Of a DNA stretch of 9,780 nt, positions 1 through 6,953 are shown piece after piece; the first letter of the stretch is position 1, and the number at the start of each line of letters is the position of its first letter. The stretch spans positions 1 through 9,780 of the forward strand of contig CAADSF010000249.1 of NCBI GenBank assembly GCA_900751035.1. Reading direction: 5' to 3'. The stretch is from an uncultured Oscillospiraceae bacterium. Its GTDB lineage: Bacteria; Bacillota; Clostridia; Oscillospirales; Oscillospiraceae. Under the pieces are notes generated by a model. The model was given only the letters and a program-made list of their open reading frames with translations, made no database searches and was not told where the DNA came from. The position numbers and the translations under genes are program-made.

Positions 1-10
1 CGCCGAAACA

Positions 11-48
11 AAAACGCTCAATCACCATCATAAGTGATTGAGCGTTTT
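11..48. terminator. perfect 15-bp hairpin, probable bidirectional terminator
   Basis: Arms 11-25 and 34-48 are exact reverse complements around an 8-nt loop (26-33). On the + strand the right arm ends in four T's. On the - strand the structure runs into a T-rich stretch (complement of 4-14). It probably ends transcription of a gene lying left of the window, and could also stop transcription coming leftward. The T-tract is short on the + side, so another role, such as an operator, is not excluded. Confidence 0.5.
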
Positions 49-240
49 GCGCGCAAACTTAATGACATTGCCTTTCAGATACACCTTAGATGGTATGTGA
101 TTTCCACTTTGCCTGTTTTGCTTGAGTTGGTACTGCTCCACCTCATAGTGCCGGAAGGTTGGTATTTCTGCCGAAAAGCCGGCGTTTACCCGAAGATGCC
201 ATCTTCTTATCCTTGTAAGAAGGGGGAGGTGGCGTTGTAT

Positions 241-915
241 ATGCAAATAGAGAAAAACATTGCAGCTACATTACAAAACAAAATGAGGGAATCCGGAAAA
301 ACAAAGCTGGAATTTTCAAAGGAGCTCGGCATTCCGCGCTCAACGCTTCAGGGTTACCTGAAGGGTGAAAAATGTCTGCGCTCAGACTCCATTGAGGAGC
401 TGGCAAAAAGCCTTCATATCTCGTCAGCGCAGCTGATCGCTGGTCCTGAGTATACAGGGGCATTCAAACCGTTCAGCATGTGCGCCCTCCTTGCGGAGCT
501 TCAGGTGCTGCATCCTCAGGCACAAGCACTTGCACGGGAGGCTGCTTCTCTGCTGGATGCAGCGTTTCGGATCTCAGAGGAATGGAAGCGCCTTGATGCG
601 CAGTCAACAGCATTTGTCCAAGAGAATCCGATTGATGCGCAGCCGGCACCATTTGTGCATGAGGATCCGAATGCTGCATACCGTTACATCCTCTATGAGG
701 AGTACGGGTTTGGTCGGATACCATATGCTTACGGATTGCTGAGGCAGAAGCGTCAGGCTGACGGGTGGATAACGATCGCAATTGCTGCACCCTTTTCCAA
801 CAACAGATCCGGCGTCGTACAGCTTGCAGAATGCTGCACCGAGCACCAACTCGATCCCATTCATTTTCTCGATGTCCTTCATGATTTTATGGATGCGGAG
901 GCAAGAAATCTCTAA
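241..915 (+). CDS. XRE (Cro/C1-type) helix-turn-helix regulator with unknown C-terminal region
   Basis: A 224-residue cytoplasmic protein. Residues about 7-67 form a Cro/C1-type HTH: a helix with EFSKELGIP, then the recognition helix around PRSTLQGYLKG (32-42), then the stabilising SIEELAKSLHIS helix. This indicates a DNA-binding transcriptional regulator. Residues 70-224 match no domain I recognise. They contain a tandem 13-residue repeat (119-131 and 132-144, beginning DAQSTAFVQENP and DAQPAPFVHEDP) and a compact aromatic segment (147-185). The frame stays open upstream to GTG 34, but I chose ATG 241 because it opens directly onto the HTH and is preceded by GGGGGAGG at about 222-228; in-frame GTG 229 or TTG 235 are alternatives. 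It looks more A-rich than the genes to its right. No partner gene adjoins it, so its target is unknown; a prophage or mobile-element origin is possible but unproven. Confidence 0.75.
   Translation: MQIEKNIAATLQNKMRESGKTKLEFSKELGIPRSTLQGYLKGEKCLRSDSIEELAKSLHISSAQLIAGPEYTGAFKPFSMCALLAELQVLHPQAQALAREAASLLDAAFRISEEWKRLDAQSTAFVQENPIDAQPAPFVHEDPNAAYRYILYEEYGFGRIPYAYGLLRQKRQADGWITIAIAAPFSNNRSGVVQLAECCTEHQLDPIHFLDVLHDFMDAEARNL
595..672 (+). repeat. 39-bp tandem duplication inside the XRE gene
   Basis: Units 595-633 and 634-672 are adjacent, in frame, and identical at about 31 of 39 positions by eye. Each encodes 13 residues (DAQ...FV.E.P pattern). The divergence suggests an old duplication forming a Pro/Ala-rich linker between the HTH and the C-terminal region. 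Confidence 0.7.
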
Positions 916-1375
916 AACAATGCCTCTGCCGCGTGCGCGCAAATCGGTGAGCCCATTAAAACCACTGCAGAAAACGCCGCAAGCGAAACGGTGGGCGTTA
1001 ATCTGACAGCATGAAACCCCTTGGCACCAGGGTCAGCGGATCGTCGTATTTTTCATCAGGGCATCCAGCCCCACGTTGTCGCCGTTCAGATATTGGCGGC
1101 GAAAAGCCTTGTCGCTGGAAGCATATTACATCGGAATATCCAAAGAAGAACAAGGCGTAAGGCAGTCTTTCAGGAGACATATCGGCTGCTGTGCTTTGCG
1201 GATCGAGCGGTGCTGAGCGATTACCTTATGGAGAAATATGACACCTCATGAGGACGGGATACGGCGAACCTATTTATCACGGCGAACCCCATGCTTATGG
1301 ACAGCTGGCGCCCAAATCCGGATAGCGGAAGCTCCGCGTTCGGCGAAGGAGTGCTTTTGCTGCTAATATAAGAAT

Positions 1376-1410
1376 GGGCTGTTTCAAAATGATTTTTTGA
1401 GAGTGACCCC
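1376..1410. repeat. imperfect inverted repeat resembling joined IS ends
   Basis: GGGCTGTTTCAAAAT (1376-1390) faces ATTTTTTGAGAGTGACCCC (1392-1410), an imperfect reverse complement. The GGGCTGT(C/T)TCAAAAT pattern resembles terminal inverted repeats I associate with IS1182/IS5-type elements. No transposase lies nearby, so this could be a MITE-like scrap or just a weak hairpin. Confidence 0.25.
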
Positions 1411-1416
1411 AAGAAC

Positions 1417-1464
1417 AAAGGCATACGAACTCTGCTCTTTCAACCGAGTTCGTATGCCTTTTTT
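1417..1464 (+). terminator. strong intrinsic terminator, 16-bp stem
   Basis: Arms 1417-1432 and 1446-1461 are perfect reverse complements with a 13-nt loop, and the right arm runs into a T-tract (1459-1464). The left side has AAAG preceded by ACA, so the minus-strand reading also has several T's and could terminate leftward transcription. It insulates the two-component operon from upstream transcription. Confidence 0.8.
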
Positions 1465-1631
1465 AAGGCAACACCGCACAATTGCGTCGGCGCACTTTGG
1501 AGGAAAAGATCCGTCGTCCGCAGTCAGGGATTTATTCAGGGTTCACATGATGCACGATACACGCAGAAACCCCTTCGCACTGCAAAAGACACGATAAAGG
1601 AAAAAGCAATGTCGCTGCCGGCGCAAAAGTG

Positions 1632-1640
1632 TGGTATACT
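1632..1640 (+). promoter_or_regulatory. extended -10 promoter for the kinase/regulator operon
   Basis: TGGTATACT matches the TGn-TATAAT extended -10 form (TG 1632-1633, TATACT 1635-1640). No good -35 hexamer lies 16-18 bp upstream, as is usual for this class. The predicted start near 1647 leaves a leader of about 30 nt before ATG 1678. This position argues against translation from the in-frame ATG at 1609. Confidence 0.55.
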
Positions 1641-1677
1641 GGAAAAAACACCAGTCGGCAGAGGAGCAGTGAAAAGC

Positions 1678-3390
1678 ATGAAGCACGTTCCGTTTTTGGG
1701 GAAGCTGATCATCATGGGGGTGATCCCGCTGGCGGTGCTCGGTATCGCGGTTGGCATTCTGTCTTTCCGGCAGGCTGCGCTTGTTGTGAGGCAGTCGCAA
1801 AAGCGCGTCATCTCCGACACGATCAACCGCATCGACATCAACATCAACGTCAAAGCGCGCCAGTTTGACGGCTTTCTCACCGCCGTCTCCGAAAGTCCCG
1901 AGACGGCCCTTCTTTTGCAGGCCGCGGGCGCCGGCACAGCGGACCGCTTTGACAGCCGTGCGCTGCAGCATTTCTGCCGCACGACGCTCGGCTCGTTCGC
2001 AGAGGTCAAGAGCGTGGAGCTCTATCTCGGCAGCAGCCCGGTGTTTCCGAGCCGTTCACAGACGCCTGCCCGCCTGCGCTCGCTCTATGACAAGGCCGGT
2101 CGCAGCAGCGGCGCAACCGTGTGGATGGACGCCAATGTGCACGGAGGCGAAAAAACCGTGACGCTTTGCCGCGCGCTGATGGACGGCGGGGAAGCCGCCG
2201 GATTGATCGTTCTTGAGCTTGACGCCCGAATGTTCGGCAGTCTGGTGCTGACCAAGCAGAAGATCCTCAACTATCAGACGACCTTTCTTACCGACCGCAG
2301 CGGGACTGTCCTGTACAGCGACAGCGCCATCCACGACGGCTGGCTGCGGCCCGCGCTGGAGCACTACCGCGGCGGAGAGCGGAAATTCACACTTACCGCC
2401 GACGGTGCGCGCTATTATGTCTGCTCGCAGTATAACGCGCTGACACATTGGGTAACGTATACCGTTATTCAGGAACCAGCGCTCTTTCCCGGCGCAGCGC
2501 CGCTCAAGCGCTATATCAGTCTCGTCGTGCTCGGCTCGACCATTTTTGTTTTCGTGTGCCTGCTGCTTTTGTCCATGGCCATTGTCAAGCCGCTTGATCA
2601 GCTCAAGGATGGCATGCGTCGGGCGCAGGATCACGACTTTAAGCTCCGGCTGGAAAATGACCGCACCGACGAGATCGGTGCGCTGACCGACAGCTTCAAC
2701 TGCATGCTCGACCGCATCAACACGCTGGTCAATCAGGTCTACCAGCAGGAGCTGGCACAGAAAAATGCAGAGATCGAAGCGCTGCAGGCGCAGATCAACC
2801 CGCATTTTCTGTATAACACGCTTGACTCCGTCAACTGGATGCTCATTGCACGCGGGGAGATGGACATCAGCGCCGTTGTGGTTGCGCTTGGCAAGCTGAT
2901 GCAGTACAGCATGGACACGGCGCGCGCCATGGTCAGTCTGGAGGAGGAATATCGGAATGCGCGCGACTACCTGATGATCCAGAAAAACAGGCTGGAGGAC
3001 CGGCTGGAGTTTACGCTGGAGCTGGATGAGCCGCTCAAATGCTTTCCGGTGCCGAAGCTGATTTTGCAGCCGTTGGTGGAAAATGCGATCAAATACGGGA
3101 TCGAGCCCAGCTTGCAGCCGGGGCATATTCTCGTGCGGACGCGAAAAACAGATGACGACATTCAGATCCTGGTAAAGGATAACGGGTGCGGCATGGATGA
3201 AGCGCAGTTGACGTTCTACCGCAGACTGCTGCGCAATGACCTGTCCGGGCAGACGAATATCGGCGTGCGCAACGTTGCGCGCCGTCTGCAGCTGCATTTT
3301 GGAGGCCGGTGCGGCTTCAACGTGTCCAGCCGGCCCGGAGACGGGCTGAGCATCACCATCCGGATCCCGGCGCAGGAGGAGCAGCCATGA
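1678..3390 (+). CDS. YesM/LytS-type membrane sensor histidine kinase
   Basis: A 570-residue membrane kinase that would sense an external signal and phosphorylate the adjacent response regulator. Order of parts: TM1 about 7-30; an extracytoplasmic sensor region about 31-279 (probably Cache-like, not certain); TM2 about 280-303; HAMP about 304-355; a His_kinase (PF06580) segment with the phospho-acceptor in INPHFLYNTL (His376, codon 2803-2805); and a HATPase_c domain with N box QPLVENAIKYG (464-474), G1 box DNGCGMD (501-507) and a TNIGVRNV G2-type box (526-533). Key residues are all present. ATG 1678 is preferred, with GAGGAG at 1661-1666. ATG 1609 has no RBS, lies upstream of the likely promoter and would add 23 residues before TM1; GTG 1669 is too close to the RBS. 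The stop overlaps the regulator start (ATGA). YesM-type kinases commonly control sugar or oligosaccharide uptake; here the neighbour is a BMP importer. Confidence 0.93.
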   Translation: MKHVPFLGKLIIMGVIPLAVLGIAVGILSFRQAALVVRQSQKRVISDTINRIDININVKARQFDGFLTAVSESPETALLLQAAGAGTADRFDSRALQHFCRTTLGSFAEVKSVELYLGSSPVFPSRSQTPARLRSLYDKAGRSSGATVWMDANVHGGEKTVTLCRALMDGGEAAGLIVLELDARMFGSLVLTKQKILNYQTTFLTDRSGTVLYSDSAIHDGWLRPALEHYRGGERKFTLTADGARYYVCSQYNALTHWVTYTVIQEPALFPGAAPLKRYISLVVLGSTIFVFVCLLLLSMAIVKPLDQLKDGMRRAQDHDFKLRLENDRTDEIGALTDSFNCMLDRINTLVNQVYQQELAQKNAEIEALQAQINPHFLYNTLDSVNWMLIARGEMDISAVVVALGKLMQYSMDTARAMVSLEEEYRNARDYLMIQKNRLEDRLEFTLELDEPLKCFPVPKLILQPLVENAIKYGIEPSLQPGHILVRTRKTDDDIQILVKDNGCGMDEAQLTFYRRLLRNDLSGQTNIGVRNVARRLQLHFGGRCGFNVSSRPGDGLSITIRIPAQEEQP

Positions 3391-4166
3391 CGATTTTCAT
3401 TGTGGACGACGAGCCGAAGATCCGCAACGGCATGGGAAAGCTGCTGTCAGCACATCCGCGCTGGCAGGTGGAGACCTTTGCTGACGCGAAAAGCGCGCTG
3501 CACAGGCTGTATGAAGGCGAAGCGGACGTCATCATCACCGATATTCAGATGCCGGACGTCTCGGGCCTTGACATGATCGAGGCGGTACGGCAGGTCAACA
3601 AGACCGTTCCCATCCTCATTCTCAGCGGCTACAGCCGCTTCGATTACGCACAGCGGGCGATTGAATCCGGCGTGCGCAAATATCTGACAAAGCCGACAGA
3701 CCCGGCGGATCTGATCGCCGCGCTGGAGCAGATCGAGCAGGAGCAATGTGAGCAGTTCCAGCGCCTTCAGCGGCAGGCGCAGAAGGCGCCCGACCTGAAG
3801 CCGGTCGACAATCTGCTCGTGCTGCGGGCGATCGAATACCTGCGGGCGCATTATGCCGAGCGCATTGGTTTGGCGCAAACGGCGCAGGCGCTGTACATCT
3901 CACCCAACTACCTTTCCGAGCTTTTCCGCAAGACGACCGGCATGCGCTTCACGGAGTATCTGCTGCAGCTGCGGCTGGACAAATCGCGCGCGTACCTGTG
4001 CGACGTTCGCTATCGTGTTTCCGACGTTACGCAGATGGTCGGGTTTCAGGACGCACGGTATTTCTCCATCTCCTTCAAAAAGCGCTTCCATCTGACGCCG
4101 ATGGAATATCGAAACCGTTATGCGGGCAGCCATACGCCGGACAGCTCCGGGGAACCATCAAAATAG
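3387..4166 (+). CDS. YesN-type response regulator, receiver plus AraC HTH
   Basis: A 259-residue cytoplasmic transcription factor, the cognate partner of the kinase with which it overlaps by 4 nt. Receiver domain 1-118: acidic pair D7/D8, phosphorylated Asp52 in the TDIQMPD segment, conserved S80 and K102 (in LTKPTD). A Gln/Glu-rich linker (about 112-135, probably coiled) leads to an AraC/XylS-type domain about 142-247 with both helix-turn-helices (IGLAQTAQALYISPNYLSEL, then VSDVTQMVGFQDARYFSISF). ATG 3387 is preceded by GGAGGAG (about 3375-3382); an in-frame ATG at 3309 would lie inside the kinase frame and lacks the receiver's canonical MTIFIVDDEP start. Since the next promoter is only 6 bp beyond the stop, the importer operon is its most likely target, by inference. 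Confidence 0.93.
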   Translation: MTIFIVDDEPKIRNGMGKLLSAHPRWQVETFADAKSALHRLYEGEADVIITDIQMPDVSGLDMIEAVRQVNKTVPILILSGYSRFDYAQRAIESGVRKYLTKPTDPADLIAALEQIEQEQCEQFQRLQRQAQKAPDLKPVDNLLVLRAIEYLRAHYAERIGLAQTAQALYISPNYLSELFRKTTGMRFTEYLLQLRLDKSRAYLCDVRYRVSDVTQMVGFQDARYFSISFKKRFHLTPMEYRNRYAGSHTPDSSGEPSK

Positions 4167-4171
4167 ATAAA

Positions 4172-4200
4172 TTGCACGGAATGTTTTTGTATATTATTAT
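4172..4200 (+). promoter_or_regulatory. sigma-A promoter for the importer operon
   Basis: TTGCAC (4172-4177), a 17-bp spacer and TATTAT (4195-4200) give a good sigma-A match with optimal spacing. The predicted start near 4207 yields a leader of about 124 nt before the lipoprotein gene. The very A-rich block 4211-4237 that follows contrasts with the GC-rich genes around it. I found no clear paired half-sites for the response regulator. Confidence 0.65.
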
Positions 4201-4256
4201 ACATTGCGCCGGAAAAACCGTAAAAAATTAAAAAAATCGGTAATCTAACACCTTGT

Positions 4257-4319
4257 GATTTCGGTGGAAATCCTTCAAAATGGAGTTAAAGAGATCTCAC
4301 GGATCTCAATTTTGAAGGA
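4257..4319 (+). promoter_or_regulatory. structured 5' leader with hairpin covering the Shine-Dalgarno
   Basis: A small hairpin pairs 4257-4262 with 4267-4272 (loop GGTG). Directly after it, 4271-4281 pairs perfectly with 4309-4319 (11 bp), capped by an inner 6-bp stem 4291-4296/4302-4307 with a 5-nt loop and a bulge mostly on the left side. The right arm includes most of the AAGGAGG Shine-Dalgarno (4315-4321) of the lipoprotein gene, so the fold would hide the ribosome site. The two hairpins share 4271-4272, so they compete slightly. This fits a translational control element (riboswitch, protein-bound leader or thermosensor-like). It matches no riboswitch consensus I recognise; the purine-riboswitch core is absent. 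Confidence 0.55.
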
Positions 4320-4330
4320 GGGAATACCTG

Positions 4331-5347
4331 ATGAAGAAGTTTCTTGCAATATTCCTTGCACTCGTGCTGACGATGGCGCTGCTTGCCGGATGTGCTGCAA
4401 AGCAGACCACCGAAGCCGGTCAGACTGCAAAAACCGCCGAGACCGTCAAGATCGTGCTGCTGCTGCCCGGTGAAGTCAATGACCAGGGCTGGAACGCGTC
4501 CAACTATGCCGGCGTTGTCGCCTGCAATGAAAAGCTGGGCACCAAGATGGAATACGTCGAGGCTGTTCAGGAGGCTGACTTTGAATCCACCTTCCGCGAG
4601 TACGCCGAGCGCGGCTATGACATCATCATGGCAGCCGGCTCACAGTTTGACGAGGCTGCCTCCTCCGTTGCTGCTAATTATCCCAACACGCTGTTCATGG
4701 TCGTCAACGGCGCAAAGTGCGATAAGGCAAATCTCTGCCCGCTGTTCCCGAAGGAATATGAGGCCTCCTATCTGGCTGCGATCGTCGCGGGCTACATCAC
4801 CGAAACCGGAAAATTTGCTATGATCGGCGGCGACCCCAATCAGGCCATGCAGGACCTGATGGCGGTGTACGGCAAAACTGCCGTTTCCATCGCCAAGGAG
4901 CGCGGCATTGCAGACGCCTCGTACAATCTCGCGTATGCCAACAGCTGGTCTGATATTGCTCTTGGCAAGCAGATGTCTGAGAGCATGATCGATGACGGCG
5001 CGGACGTTGTGTTTGCCTATGCCAACGAGCTTGGCCTCGGCGTGATCAACGGCGCGATCGAAAAGGGCGTTAAGGCGGTCGGCTATTCCTCAGATCAGAC
5101 GGTCATCGACCCGAAAACGGTCGTGGCCTCCGTTGACTTTGATTATGCCACCATGTACGTCTGGGCGATCAACGAGTGGCTTGAGGGCAAGCTGAAGGGC
5201 AATCAGATGATCGAGGTCGGCGTACCTGAGGACATCTATTTCCCGGTCTACACGGAAAACTGCCCGCAGGAGGCAAAGGACGCCTGCGACGCGGCTGTCA
5301 AGGCGCTGAAGGAAGGCAGCGTGGATCTGAAGGCGCTGTTTGACTGA
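4331..5347 (+). CDS. BMP-family substrate-binding lipoprotein of ABC importer
   Basis: A 338-residue secreted lipoprotein that captures substrate outside the membrane for the ABC importer encoded downstream. The type II signal peptide runs 1-20 with lipobox LAG-C (lipidated Cys21), followed by a polar Thr/Ala/Gln tether to about 37. The BMP domain (PF02608, PnrA/Med-like) spans about 38-335, with NDQGWN (50-55), KEYEASYLAA (141-150), the GGDPNQ glycine turn (166-171), NSWSDIALGK (204-213), DDGADVVFAYA (221-231) and GYSSDQ (251-256). Length is typical of the family. The ATG has an AAGGAGG site 9 nt upstream. BMP proteins of this arrangement, such as YufN/NupN, bind nucleosides, but others bind different small molecules. 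Ligand residues cannot be assigned with confidence here. It has its own promoter and a structured leader, and is separated from the ATPase gene by a hairpin. Confidence 0.92.
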   Translation: MKKFLAIFLALVLTMALLAGCAAKQTTEAGQTAKTAETVKIVLLLPGEVNDQGWNASNYAGVVACNEKLGTKMEYVEAVQEADFESTFREYAERGYDIIMAAGSQFDEAASSVAANYPNTLFMVVNGAKCDKANLCPLFPKEYEASYLAAIVAGYITETGKFAMIGGDPNQAMQDLMAVYGKTAVSIAKERGIADASYNLAYANSWSDIALGKQMSESMIDDGADVVFAYANELGLGVINGAIEKGVKAVGYSSDQTVIDPKTVVASVDFDYATMYVWAINEWLEGKLKGNQMIEVGVPEDIYFPVYTENCPQEAKDACDAAVKALKEGSVDLKALFD

Positions 5348-5370
5348 GCTTCCACATTTGTAAACCACAG

Positions 5371-5407
5371 AGGGGGCTGCTGCGGGCTTTGTGTGCAGCA
5401 GCCCCCT
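5371..5407 (+). promoter_or_regulatory. intercistronic GC-rich hairpin between binding protein and ATPase genes
   Basis: Arms 5371-5383 and 5395-5407 are perfect 13-bp reverse complements, very G/C-rich, with an 11-nt loop. No T-tract follows; the ATPase RBS begins 7 nt later. It is therefore more likely an mRNA 3'-end stabiliser or partial processing/attenuation site than a full terminator. This would allow more binding protein than transporter to be made, a known pattern in ABC operons. Confidence 0.6.
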
Positions 5408-5426
5408 GCAGTTAGGAGAGAACGAG

Positions 5427-6953
5427 ATGGCATGTGTTGTTGATATCCGGCATGTCTCAAAGTATTTTGCCAAGGTCGCAGCCAACAAGGACGTCAGCCT
5501 TACGGTCGACGCCGGACAGGTCGTTGCGCTGCTGGGCGAAAACGGCGCCGGAAAAAGCACGATCATGAAGATCCTCTACGGCCTGTATGCCAAGGATGAG
5601 GGAGAGATCCTCATCGACGGCGTGCCGCAGCAGATCCATTCCCCAAAAGACGCGATGGCGTGCGGCATCGCAATGATCCAGCAGCATTTTTCTCTTGTGC
5701 CGACGCACACGGCAACCGAAAACATCATTCTCGGCAACAGCCGCGGGCTTCTAAACCTCAAAGCATGCAATGAGAAAATCGAGGCGCTGGCCCGGAAATA
5801 CGGCTTTGACATCCCGGTCGACCTACCCGTGGGGAAGCTGGCCGTCGGCGTGCAGCAAAAGGTCGAGATCCTCAAGGCGCTGTATATGAACGCGCGGATC
5901 CTCATCATGGATGAACCGACGGCTGTTCTGACGCCGCAGGAGTCGGATACGCTGATGCAGTTTATCCGTGATTTCACAAAGCAGGGAAATTCCGTGATCT
6001 TTATCACGCATAAAATGAAAGAGGTCATGCAGGCGGCGGACAGGATCGTCGTCATGCGCGCAGGCGTCGTCGTGGATGCGCTTGAAAAGGCTGACGCGAC
6101 GGAAAGCCTGCTCGCCAGACTTATGATTGGTCAGGACGTCGAGCCGGAGCACCGCCCGGCGCCGGTCAGACTGGATGGCGCAGAGCCGGTTCTGGAACTG
6201 CGGGAGATCCAGCTGCAGCCAAAGCATGCGCCTGCGATTCTGGATCATGTCAGCTTTACAGTCCATGCAGGCGAGATCTTCGGTGTCGCCGGCGTCAGCG
6301 GCAACGGACAGGACGAGCTGTGCGATCTGATCGCAGGCTCCCGCACGGCAAGCGCAGGTCAGATCCTGTTGGATGGAACGGATATCACAAAGGCCTCCAT
6401 CCGCGCTCGGATCGAGGCGGGGCTTGGATACGTTCCGGTCGATCGTTACCGCGACGGTATGGTCATGGACATGACGCTGGCGGAGAATATGTTCCTGAAA
6501 AGCAGCTTTTCGGCTCGCTGGGCCGGGCACGGCGTCATCAACCGGAAGGCGCTGGAGGCGTTTACCGCCGAGCAGCTCCGGGAGCACCGCGTCAAGGCTG
6601 GAGGCCCGGGCGATTTTGCAAGGAGCCTGTCCGGCGGCAATCAACAGAAGGTCGTGCTGGCCCGGGAGGTCGATCTCGGCCGCCGTCTTCTGGTTTTCAA
6701 CCAGCCGACACGAGGGCTGGATATGGGCGCGGTTGATCGGATTCACAAGGTCATTTTGCAGGAGCGCGAGAGCGGGAAAGCCGTTTTGATGATCTCAACG
6801 GAGCTCAGCGAGATCTTCGCCCTGTGCGACCGCATTGCCGTCATGTACAAAGGGCGCATGATGGGAATCTATGAAAACGGCAGCCGCAGCGCCGCGCAGA
6901 TCGGTCTGCTGATGGCCGGCATCTCGGAGGAACAGGAGGGAGCGCAGGCATGA
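5427..6953 (+). CDS. double-cassette ABC transporter ATP-binding protein (YufO/NupO type)
   Basis: A 508-residue cytoplasmic ATPase energising the two permeases that follow. Cassette 1 (about 4-235) has a full Walker A, GENGAGKST (37-45), Q-loop IQQHFSL (84-90), a diverged signature LAVGVQQK (138-145), Walker B ILIMDEPTAVLTP (158-170) and H-loop His195. Cassette 2 (about 255-500) has a degenerate P-loop, GVSGNGQDEL (289-298), lacking the GKS/T lysine, a perfect LSGGNQQK signature (401-408), and a Walker B-like LLVFNQPTRGLD (421-432) with Gln in place of the catalytic Glu. This asymmetry is normal for sugar/nucleoside double-ABC proteins of the RbsA/YufO kind: one competent site forms from Walker A of cassette 1 and the signature of cassette 2. 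ATG 5427 has AGGAGAG 6 nt upstream; an in-frame ATG at 5391 lies within the hairpin. The stop overlaps the next start (ATGA). Confidence 0.94.
   Translation: MACVVDIRHVSKYFAKVAANKDVSLTVDAGQVVALLGENGAGKSTIMKILYGLYAKDEGEILIDGVPQQIHSPKDAMACGIAMIQQHFSLVPTHTATENIILGNSRGLLNLKACNEKIEALARKYGFDIPVDLPVGKLAVGVQQKVEILKALYMNARILIMDEPTAVLTPQESDTLMQFIRDFTKQGNSVIFITHKMKEVMQAADRIVVMRAGVVVDALEKADATESLLARLMIGQDVEPEHRPAPVRLDGAEPVLELREIQLQPKHAPAILDHVSFTVHAGEIFGVAGVSGNGQDELCDLIAGSRTASAGQILLDGTDITKASIRARIEAGLGYVPVDRYRDGMVMDMTLAENMFLKSSFSARWAGHGVINRKALEAFTAEQLREHRVKAGGPGDFARSLSGGNQQKVVLAREVDLGRRLLVFNQPTRGLDMGAVDRIHKVILQERESGKAVLMISTELSEIFALCDRIAVMYKGRMMGIYENGSRSAAQIGLLMAGISEEQEGAQA

Larger units (their letters stand above)
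916..1608. other. gene-poor interval with possible decayed coding sequence
   Basis: About 690 bp without a convincing gene. Short frames on both strands lack good ribosome binding sites and recognisable domains. Around 1100-1250 the + strand reads as protein-like text that shifts frame: a stretch resembling LEAYYIGISKEEQG in one frame is followed by ETYRLLCFADRAVLSDYLME (about 1170-1235) in another. That is suggestive of a frameshifted remnant, but I cannot name its family. The right part holds an IS-end-like inverted repeat (1376-1410) and a strong terminator (1417-1464). The final 140 bp, before the kinase promoter, shows nothing clear. Confidence 0.4.

Noticed and set aside
28..246. 72-codon minus-strand frame ending in the loop of the 11-48 hairpin
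   Set aside because: No recognisable domain; it covers the upstream region of the XRE gene and has no convincing RBS. The hairpin at its end makes a remnant conceivable, but support is too thin.
2056..3297. 413-codon minus-strand open frame opposite the kinase gene
   Set aside because: The + strand encodes a complete kinase with all catalytic boxes; the antisense frame has no domain and is a by-product of GC-rich codon use.
4207..4330. Purine riboswitch upstream of a possible nucleoside importer
   Set aside because: Expected from family knowledge, but the conserved purine-riboswitch core is not visible; only a Shine-Dalgarno-masking hairpin is.
6291..6320. Loss-of-function in the second ATPase cassette (no Walker A lysine, Gln for Glu in Walker B)
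   Set aside because: Degenerate second cassettes are normal in RbsA/YufO-type double ABC proteins, so this is not a defect.
5823..6746. 307-codon minus-strand open frame opposite the ATPase gene
   Set aside because: Shadow of the ABC ATPase; no domain features.
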